19,293 nucleotides of DNA from JAGMDK01 sp023128695. GTDB taxonomy: Bacteria > Planctomycetota > Phycisphaerae > UBA1845 > Fen-1342. The DNA lies in the NCBI GenBank assembly GCA_030628805.1, contig DAOVQG010000046.1:1-19293 (forward strand), read 5' to 3'. Each line of letters begins with the position of its first letter. The first letter of the stretch is position 1. The translations under genes were made by a program, and so were the position numbers. This document shows positions 8,367-14,102 of the stretch, piece by piece. Under the pieces are notes generated by a model. The model was not told where the DNA came from, did no database searches, and was given only the letters and a program-made list of their open reading frames with translations.

Positions 8367-9358
8367 TGCGCTCGATCGCGATCATCAACCAGAAGGGCGG
8401 CGTCGGGAAAACCACCACCGCGGTGAACGTCGCGGCCATTCTAGCGCGGGGGGGGCAGCACGTTTTGCTCCTCGATCTCGATCCGCAGGCCCACGCCACC
8501 ATACACCTCGGGATCGAGCTCGGCGACGACGACCTGAGCATCTATGACGTCATGGTGCGGAACACGCCCTTGGCCGAGGTCGCCCGCGGCGCGGCCGAAA
8601 AGCTGGTCGTGATCCCGTCCCATGTCGACCTGGTCGGTGCCGAAATCGAGCTGGCCGGCCGCGCGGGGCGCGAGACGATCCTGGAGCGCGTGCTGCAACC
8701 CTATCAACAGGGCTTCGACTTCTGCTTCATCGACTGTGCCCCTTCGCTCGGGCTGCTCACCATCAACTCATTGGCGGCCGTGCGGGAAGTCATCATTCCG
8801 TTGCAGCCGCACTTCCTCGCGCTCCAGGGCCTCGGGCGCTTGCTCGACACGATCACGCTCGTCCGCCAGGCGCTCAATCCCGAGTTGCGCATCTCCGGCA
8901 TCGTGCTGTGCATGTTTGAAAAAGGGACGCGGCTGGCGCAGGAGGTCCGCGACGACGTGACGCGTTTCGTCGCCGGTGCCCGGCCCGAGGAGGCGTGGTA
9001 TGGGGCCCGTGTCTTCTCGACCACTATTCGCCGAAACATCAAGCTCGCCGAGTGCCCCAGTTTCGGTCGCACCATTTTTGACTATGCCCCGAGCAGCCAC
9101 GGAGCGGAGGACTACCGGGCGCTGGCGGGAGAAATCCTGGCCACCGCCGGTGCGGTCACGCGGCCTCCGGCGCCGGGCGGTGCCGCAACACTGCCGCCAG
9201 TGGAGCCGGTGCCCGCCGTCTGCTCCGCCGATGAAGTGAAACCCCTCTCGGACGAGGTTGTTGCCGCACCCCCGTTTGCTGATTCGGACTCCGTTGAGGT
9301 TTCGTCGGCGTTGCCGGAGGCGGAGAGTTTACCCGCCGAGGATGCCGCCGCGCCGTGA
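8366..9358 (+). CDS. parA: ParA/Soj-family partitioning ATPase with a Pro/Ala/Glu-rich tail (orphan)
   Basis: The 330-residue protein starts MRSIAIINQKGGVGKTTTAV, with the deviant Walker A motif KGGVGKT at 10-16, then LLLDLDPQAHAT (Walker A', about 34-45), FIDCAPSLGLL (Walker B region) and a C-terminal AECPSFGRTIFDYAPSSHGA block typical of chromosomal ParA/Soj. This family makes ATP-dependent dimers that bind DNA non-specifically and position cargo, usually with ParB. About 70 residues after position 260 are rich in P, A, E and V and look disordered. No parB or parS-like neighbour is seen, so cargo could be a chromosome, plasmid or protein complex. A longer in-frame reading begins at 8261, but conservation starts at 8366. 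The stop overlaps the next gene by four bases, implying coupled translation. Confidence 0.92.
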   Translation: MRSIAIINQKGGVGKTTTAVNVAAILARGGQHVLLLDLDPQAHATIHLGIELGDDDLSIYDVMVRNTPLAEVARGAAEKLVVIPSHVDLVGAEIELAGRAGRETILERVLQPYQQGFDFCFIDCAPSLGLLTINSLAAVREVIIPLQPHFLALQGLGRLLDTITLVRQALNPELRISGIVLCMFEKGTRLAQEVRDDVTRFVAGARPEEAWYGARVFSTTIRRNIKLAECPSFGRTIFDYAPSSHGAEDYRALAGEILATAGAVTRPPAPGGAATLPPVEPVPAVCSADEVKPLSDEVVAAPPFADSDSVEVSSALPEAESLPAEDAAAP

Positions 9359-9756
9359 AGGCCACCCGCCCGCTCATGTACGAATCGGCTTGGACACACT
9401 GGTATCGACGGGCGCTGCCGGCCTACTGGATTTTCGTATTCTGCGCCACCCACTTCCCCAACTTGCAGTTCGGCGGCGGTATCCCCTCGTCAGACAAGCT
9501 GGCCCACGCGCTGGCGTTTGCACTGCTGGCCTTTCTGTTCTGGCGGTTCGCGGAAACGTTTCGGCGTCCGCTTTCGGGCCGTTTCGTTTGGGTCGCCGGC
9601 ATCGGGCTCGGGCTGTATGCCGCCTTCGACGAGTACACCCAACGGTTCGTCGGCCGTGGCGTGGACGTCCGCGACTGGCTGTGCGGCATGGCCGGGATTG
9701 CCCTGGCATTGGGGCTGCTGGAATGGCGTCGGCGAAAGCTCGCCGCCCGGCGATAG
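9355..9756 (+). CDS. VanZ-like family membrane protein
   Basis: The 133-residue protein has about four membrane segments (near 20-36, 49-66, 76-92, 106-122). It has the VanZ-family pattern: SSDKLAHALAFALLAF (45-60) with Asp47, Lys48 and His51, then FDEYTQRFVGRGVDVRDW (91-108) with the DE..Q and D..D positions. VanZ-type proteins are named after the teicoplanin-resistance accessory protein; most members, including short ones like this, have no proven function and no resistance role should be assumed. The start is GTG at 9355, overlapping the parA TGA (GTGA); an in-frame ATG at 9376 is an alternative. Coupling to parA suggests a shared role or regulation. Confidence 0.82.
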   Translation: MKATRPLMYESAWTHWYRRALPAYWIFVFCATHFPNLQFGGGIPSSDKLAHALAFALLAFLFWRFAETFRRPLSGRFVWVAGIGLGLYAAFDEYTQRFVGRGVDVRDWLCGMAGIALALGLLEWRRRKLAARR

Positions 9757-9788
9757 AGTTGCGTGACGCATTCGGCGGGTCGAAAAAT

Positions 9789-9801
9789 GTAGCGGCCGGG
9801 C
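9789..9801 (+). repeat. Partial copy of the gtagcggccgggc repeat
   Basis: These 13 bases, gtagcggccgggc, match the outer arm of the larger inverted repeats at 14013-14094 and 17673-17755. It lies in the 93-base gap between the converging vanZ-like and cyclase genes, and no matching second arm is present, so it is a decayed or half element. Confidence 0.6.
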
Positions 9802-9849
9802 CACACTTGAAAAACGTTGCCGGGTGGCAGGCAGCGGTCCGAGCGGGCG

Positions 9850-12849
9850 CTATTTTTCCGTCAGTTCCAACGCCCCGTTCCAGTCATCCCCGGGCGGCTG
9901 GGACATGTATTGGCGGATCGCGTCGGCGTATTGCCGGGCCGCCAAATCGTCGGGCCGCTGCTCCAGACACGCCTGGAACGCCTCCAGAGTTTTGGTCCAG
10001 TCCCGCCGTTGAAACCCCGCCACAGCCTGGCCGAAGCGCTCGGCGTAGTGCAAGACCTCGTCGGCGACTTCGCCGGTGCGGCCCAGCAGTTCGTAAATCG
10101 GCACGCCCTGGGTCTTGCCCTTGACCTGCACGCCGCCGAGTGACCGCGCGGCAAAGCGTTCGCCGGTCTGCTCGTACGTCGCGCCGCTGATGAGAATGCG
10201 GGTGCCGTAGAACTTATTGGCCGATTCGAGCCGGGCCGCGACGTTGACCGAGTCGCCGATGCAGGTGTAGTCGTACTTCTGCTCGGAGCCGCAGGGCCCG
10301 ACGACGGCGCTGCCGGTCGCAACGCCGATCCGCATCACCAGTTCGCCGAACACTTCGTCCCCGCCGGCCTGCCGTTGCTCGTCGCGCAGCTCACGCAGGG
10401 CCGTCATCAACTCGACGGCCGTCTCGCAGGCCCGCACGGCGTGGTCGGGCTGCGGGTAGATCACCGGGTTCCAGAACGCGAAGATCCCGTCGCCGATGAA
10501 CTTGTTGATCATGCCTTCGTAGCGCAGCATCACGTCGCTGAAGCGTCCGAGGGATACATTCAATACATTCTGGGTCCGCTCGGCGCCGATCCGCTCGGAA
10601 ATCGTGGTGAAGCCCGCCAGGTCGGTGAAGACGGCGGTGACTTCCCGCGTCTCGGCCCGTTTGCACAGCTCGGGGTCTTCGGCCATCTTGCGGGCCAGCG
10701 TGGCCGAGGTGTATTGGCCGAGCGAGGTGGCGAGCTGCCGCCGCTCGCGTTCGAGGAACAGGTAGCGATAGGCCAGGACGGCGACATAACTGGCGGCGAG
10801 CGTGCCGACCGCGGGTGTGACGGCGATCCAAAACGTCCAGACGTAAAAAACCAGCCCCCCCGCCAGCACGATAAAGCCGACGAGGAGGAGGGTTGCCAGA
10901 GCCGCCGTCCGCGGCCCCCAACGCACGCTGATCGCCGTTACCAACATACCCAACAGCACGGCGGGCAGGATGTTGAGCCACGGCGGAGCCCAGTACACCA
11001 TGCGCCCGCTGAGCAGGCCGTTCAGCAGGTTCGCGTGGGCCATGACGCCCGGGGCGCGCCAGTGGGTGGGGATCGGCGTCATATCCGCCAGGGCCGTGGC
11101 GGTATACCCGATCAAGCCGATTTTCCCGGAGACGCGTTTCCGCAGCCGAGTGAGGGTGCTCTCGATCTCGGCGCGATACTCGTCGTTGGTCGCGAGCGCC
11201 CCTTGAATCAAGCGCAGCTTGTCCAGGTAGGCTTGCGACGCCGCATCGCGCTGCTCGGCCGGTTGCGTCGCGGCGTGCTCGATCTCGCGGGCCAAGTCGG
11301 CGCGTAGCCCGGCCTGCCCCTCCGCGAGCAGCTCGTCGTACTCCGCGATCCAGCGTTGATTGTCCGTGACGGTTTCCTCGTCACCCAGGTAGCGGGCCTC
11401 GCGCAGTTGCCCGTCCAGCTTCAGGCGCTGCTTCAGGTCATCCCCATATTGCTGATGAGCGAGTAGCTGTTTCCGGCTGAAGAGCTCTTCAAGAAGCATC
11501 TGCACGTTTCGGTTGTTGTGCCCGATGCTCTGCCGCCGATCGTGAACCTGCCAGACCGCAACGATCGGAATATGGTCGCCGAATTGCCGGCTCCACTCCG
11601 GTCGCGGGACCCACGGCACGAGGGCGCGGCCCTTTTCATCGATCTGAATGACGAGCGGCTCGCTTCCGTCCCGTCTGTGCAGAATCAGCCGGCCCGGCTC
11701 GCACTCGATGTCGTCCGCGTGCAAGTCCAACTCGTCGAACGCCACGGCCAGCGCCAACTGCGGCAGTACGCGGCCCTCGTGTTGGACCAGCAGCCGCATC
11801 TGCCGCACCACGCTGTCCACGTCCGACTCGAACACCACAAACCCGCAGCGTTTGGCCGCCCGGGCGTGCATGAAATAAACCGCTGAGATCGCGTCCACCG
11901 GCCGGGCGGCGGCAGCCACCTTCGCCACCGGCACAAACTCGGTCCGCGTGGTCGCCTGATGACTCAGGACCTCCCGCAGCGCCATCGCAACCTGTTCGTC
12001 GTAACGAGCCGCCTGATGGACGAGATCCTTGCTAAAACTGTGGTATAACTCTTGCGGCCGCATCGTCCACCGTTGGGGGTCCGCGGCGAACCACGCCCGC
12101 ATCCGCCGCCGCAGCGCGAGAGCGCGGCAGGGCTCCAGCGCGCGGTCGACTTGTTCGACGTCGAGCTGCCGGGCGAGTTGCTCAGCAGCGAGCGTGGGCT
12201 CGGCCTGGAGTGTTACGACCATGCGAGCCCAGTCCAGCGGTGCCCACGCCGGTTCCCCTTTCTTGGTCTGTCGTTTAGGTGTGGTCCGCGCCAGCCGCCG
12301 GGCTTCGGCATCATCATCAGCCTCCCGGGCTTCCAGGATGCCGCGGAAGTCGTCGCTTTCCAGGAAGTTTTTCCAGGAACCGCCCAGGGCGTAGTCCGTG
12401 GCCAGGTAAACCTGCCCGACGTCGGCGATCGCCAGGCGGAGTTCGTGATCCGGCAGCGCGATCGAGGCCCCGACGGTGCCCAGCCCTAGCGGATCGTGCG
12501 CGATGTCCGCTTGGCGGGGGACGATGGTCCGCACCGGCTCCGCCTCGCCGAGCGTGATATCGACCAGTAGCGCTTTGACCCCGACCTCCCCTAGAATCGA
12601 GATGATCGCGGCCTGCACGTCGCGGGACCAGGGCCAGCGTCCGACCTTGTTGAGGGCGTCGTCGTCGATGTCGATGCAAACGAGTTGGGAGCTCTCCGGG
12701 ATCGAGTTGGCATAGAGATAACGCAGATCCAGCGTCTTCAGCTCCAGCCAGTCCAGCCCGCCGAGCGCGTACACAACGAGCACCGCCGCCGTGGCCGCCG
12801 CCCCGACGCCGAAGGCCTGCCAGCTTTCGAGCCGTTTGTGCTTGATCAC
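9850..12849 (-). CDS. CHASE2-domain class III adenylate/guanylate cyclase with enlarged sensor
   Basis: This 999-residue membrane cyclase has an N-terminal membrane segment (about 13-30). CHASE2 hallmarks follow: LELKTLDLRYLY (35-46), GRWPWSRD (70-77) and VKALLVDITL (91-100), then the CHASE2 closing block GKIGLIGYTATALADMTP (575-592) and GVMAHANLLNGLL. Three membrane segments lie near 622-645, 650-671 and 674-698. The catalytic domain (about 730-925) keeps the metal-binding Asp743 (FTDLAGFT) and Asp787 (GDG), Lys783 and Thr862 (YTCIGD) for adenine recognition, and Asn869 and Arg873. It should therefore be active and most likely makes cAMP. The last 70 residues look TPR-like. CHASE2 is normally about 250-300 residues; here it spans about 560, with a charged, partly coiled-coil insertion (about 440-570). 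The start codon is GTG (12847-12849) without a clear ribosome binding site. It stands alone, converging on vanZ. Confidence 0.93.
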   Translation of the reverse strand: MIKHKRLESWQAFGVGAAATAAVLVVYALGGLDWLELKTLDLRYLYANSIPESSQLVCIDIDDDALNKVGRWPWSRDVQAAIISILGEVGVKALLVDITLGEAEPVRTIVPRQADIAHDPLGLGTVGASIALPDHELRLAIADVGQVYLATDYALGGSWKNFLESDDFRGILEAREADDDAEARRLARTTPKRQTKKGEPAWAPLDWARMVVTLQAEPTLAAEQLARQLDVEQVDRALEPCRALALRRRMRAWFAADPQRWTMRPQELYHSFSKDLVHQAARYDEQVAMALREVLSHQATTRTEFVPVAKVAAAARPVDAISAVYFMHARAAKRCGFVVFESDVDSVVRQMRLLVQHEGRVLPQLALAVAFDELDLHADDIECEPGRLILHRRDGSEPLVIQIDEKGRALVPWVPRPEWSRQFGDHIPIVAVWQVHDRRQSIGHNNRNVQMLLEELFSRKQLLAHQQYGDDLKQRLKLDGQLREARYLGDEETVTDNQRWIAEYDELLAEGQAGLRADLAREIEHAATQPAEQRDAASQAYLDKLRLIQGALATNDEYRAEIESTLTRLRKRVSGKIGLIGYTATALADMTPIPTHWRAPGVMAHANLLNGLLSGRMVYWAPPWLNILPAVLLGMLVTAISVRWGPRTAALATLLLVGFIVLAGGLVFYVWTFWIAVTPAVGTLAASYVAVLAYRYLFLERERRQLATSLGQYTSATLARKMAEDPELCKRAETREVTAVFTDLAGFTTISERIGAERTQNVLNVSLGRFSDVMLRYEGMINKFIGDGIFAFWNPVIYPQPDHAVRACETAVELMTALRELRDEQRQAGGDEVFGELVMRIGVATGSAVVGPCGSEQKYDYTCIGDSVNVAARLESANKFYGTRILISGATYEQTGERFAARSLGGVQVKGKTQGVPIYELLGRTGEVADEVLHYAERFGQAVAGFQRRDWTKTLEAFQACLEQRPDDLAARQYADAIRQYMSQPPGDDWNGALELTEK

Positions 12850-12940
12850 GGGAGGTTATTGTGGCTTTTCCGACAGTAGCCGCAAGCTGATCCCCGTTGG
12901 CTGCTATAGTCGGCGCGTATTGGCATATTATGGGACGCAA

Positions 12941-12969
12941 TTGACAGCTATTGAGTATCGATGTATTAA
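12941..12969 (+). promoter_or_regulatory. Putative sigma-70-type promoter upstream of the DUF2335 pair
   Basis: TTGACA at 12941-12946 is an exact -35 consensus, followed after 17 bases by TATTAA (12964-12969), a 4-of-6 -10 match. It would give a leader of roughly 125 bases for the gene at 13102. The surrounding 12900-13100 stretch is much more A/T-rich than the window average, which raises the chance of accidental matches. Confidence 0.45.
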
Positions 12970-13042
12970 ACACCGATTACTTGTCCAGGTAGCAGGTTAT
13001 ATCTTGGAACAAGCTCACAAAACCTGGCATATTCTTCAGTTT

Positions 13043-13073
13043 TTGACACTACTGCCATAGACGATCGTAGAAT
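13043..13073 (+). promoter_or_regulatory. Second promoter candidate upstream of the DUF2335 pair
   Basis: TTGACA (13043-13048) is followed by TAGAAT (13068-13073), a 5-of-6 -10 match, but the 19-base spacing is longer than ideal. It lies about 30 bases before the start codon of the 113-residue gene. Confidence 0.35.
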
Positions 13074-13101
13074 AGTATGAAGGAATCGAAGTTGGGCACC
13101 C

Positions 13102-13443
13102 ATGAGTATTAAACCCGATAGCTTACAGGGCCATTTAGCCGTCAAGAGAGGCCTCAGGGGGAATATGCTCCGTGGCATCGGGTCGGTGATTGATATTTAC
13201 CCCACTTCGAGTGTACATCGATTTGCCGACACACTCCCATGGAAGGACGAGGACGACCTGCGAGGTGTCTGGGACGAGGTTTCCAACGATTTGTGGAAAG
13301 GGCTTTTTGACGCCGCGGGACAGCAGCGCTTTAATATTTCCGCGCGCAGGACGAACGATGGCAAGATCGTAGTAACAATCCAACTCTCAGAGGATAACAC
13401 TGCTTCCAGTCGAGAGTTGAACACATCCCACGAAAAGCGATGA
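13102..13443 (+). CDS. Unrecognised 113-residue protein paired with a DUF2335 gene
   Basis: I do not recognise a family. The product is soluble-looking with no signal peptide or membrane segment. A basic N-terminal part (VKRGLRGN near 14-21) is followed by an aromatic/acidic helix-like stretch (DDLRGVWDEVSNDLWKGLF, about 51-69) and a likely beta segment (DGKIVVTIQL). It ends with ATGA shared with the start of the DUF2335 gene, so the two are translated together and probably act together. The ATG at 13102 has only a distant AAGGA (13080-13084) upstream. Base composition is clearly more A/T-rich than in flanking genes, suggesting acquisition by transfer (inference). Confidence 0.7.
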   Translation: MSIKPDSLQGHLAVKRGLRGNMLRGIGSVIDIYPTSSVHRFADTLPWKDEDDLRGVWDEVSNDLWKGLFDAAGQQRFNISARRTNDGKIVVTIQLSEDNTASSRELNTSHEKR

Positions 13444-13970
13444 CCCGGGACGGGAACCAAGAGCAACAAAAAGATCCGGCAGAAGCTCCGAAACACCTCG
13501 AAGAATTGTCAGACGAACTCAGCATCGAGGAAACATCGTCTGGCACGAATGGGTCGGGCTCTCAAGAGATCATCATGGCATACAAGGAGGAGGCATTTCT
13601 GGGGCCGCTGCCGCATCCTGCGATCCTCGAGCAATATAATAAGATTCAGCCTGGATTCGCAAATCGGGTCGTGAGCATGGCGGAGTCCTGGGCGGAGCAT
13701 CGCCAAGTCACCCAAAGAAAAGCGCTCGAAGCGGAAATTGAGGATGCGCAAGCCGATCGGCGACAAAAGCGTCGTGGCCAATGGCTGGGCTTTCTGATTG
13801 CAGTTATTGGATTTGCGGTAACGGTTTACGCTATTCATGAGAAGAGTCCCTGGGTGGCGGGCATCTTGGGAAGTGGAACTCTAGTCAGTCTAACCGCTGC
13901 ATTCGTGCTCGGGCGTCGCGTTCCCGAAGATAGCGATACATCGAAAAGTAGCGCTGGCACTGAAAAATGA
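13440..13970 (+). CDS. DUF2335-family predicted membrane protein
   Basis: The 176-residue protein begins with a Glu/Ser/Gln-rich, probably disordered region (1-50). The DUF2335 signature follows: GPLPHPAILEQYNKIQPGF (55-73) and then SMAESWAEHR (79-88). Next is a charged, coiled-coil-like stretch (90-112), then two membrane helices (about 114-133 and 138-158) separated by a short loop and a short polar tail. The family has no established function. The start ATG overlaps the previous gene's TGA (ATGA at 13440-13443). Composition is more A/T-rich than the surrounding genes. With two helices and a long cytoplasmic N-terminus, it could anchor its 113-residue partner at the membrane (inference). 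Confidence 0.85.
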   Translation: MTRDGNQEQQKDPAEAPKHLEELSDELSIEETSSGTNGSGSQEIIMAYKEEAFLGPLPHPAILEQYNKIQPGFANRVVSMAESWAEHRQVTQRKALEAEIEDAQADRRQKRRGQWLGFLIAVIGFAVTVYAIHEKSPWVAGILGSGTLVSLTAAFVLGRRVPEDSDTSKSSAGTEK

Positions 13971-14012
13971 ATGCACCAGAGGCGTCCCTCCACCGCGACC
14001 CTTCAAAAGAAG

Positions 14013-14094
14013 TGTAGCGGCCGGGCTCTGTACCGGCCGTGGAATAGCAGTTGATCTTCCGTCAACTACGTCCGGGACGGAGCCCGGGCGCTAC
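14013..14094. repeat. Imperfect long inverted repeat at the 3' end of gcvP
   Basis: Arms at 14013-14039 and 14068-14094 match at 23 of 27 positions in inverted orientation and both end in gtagcg. Inside, gttga (14050-14054) and tcaac (14062-14066) form a second small stem. It lies between two converging genes (DUF2335 ending 13970, gcvP ending 14103) and could end transcripts from both sides. Its arms belong to the same family as 17673-17755. Confidence 0.8.
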
Positions 14095-14102
14095 ATTGTG
14101 TT

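Noticed and set aside
9355..9756. Glycopeptide-resistance gene vanZ
   Set aside because: Only the broad VanZ-like fold is supported; there are no van ligase or regulator genes, so a resistance call would be unjustified.
9258..10124. A plus-strand frame of 288 codons crossing the end of parA, all of vanZ and the end of the cyclase
   Set aside because: It is Arg/Pro-rich shadow sequence overlapping three better-supported genes.
10375..11307. A 310-codon plus-strand frame within the cyclase gene
   Set aside because: It overlaps the conserved catalytic domain and membrane segments of the cyclase and lacks any motif or start signal of its own.
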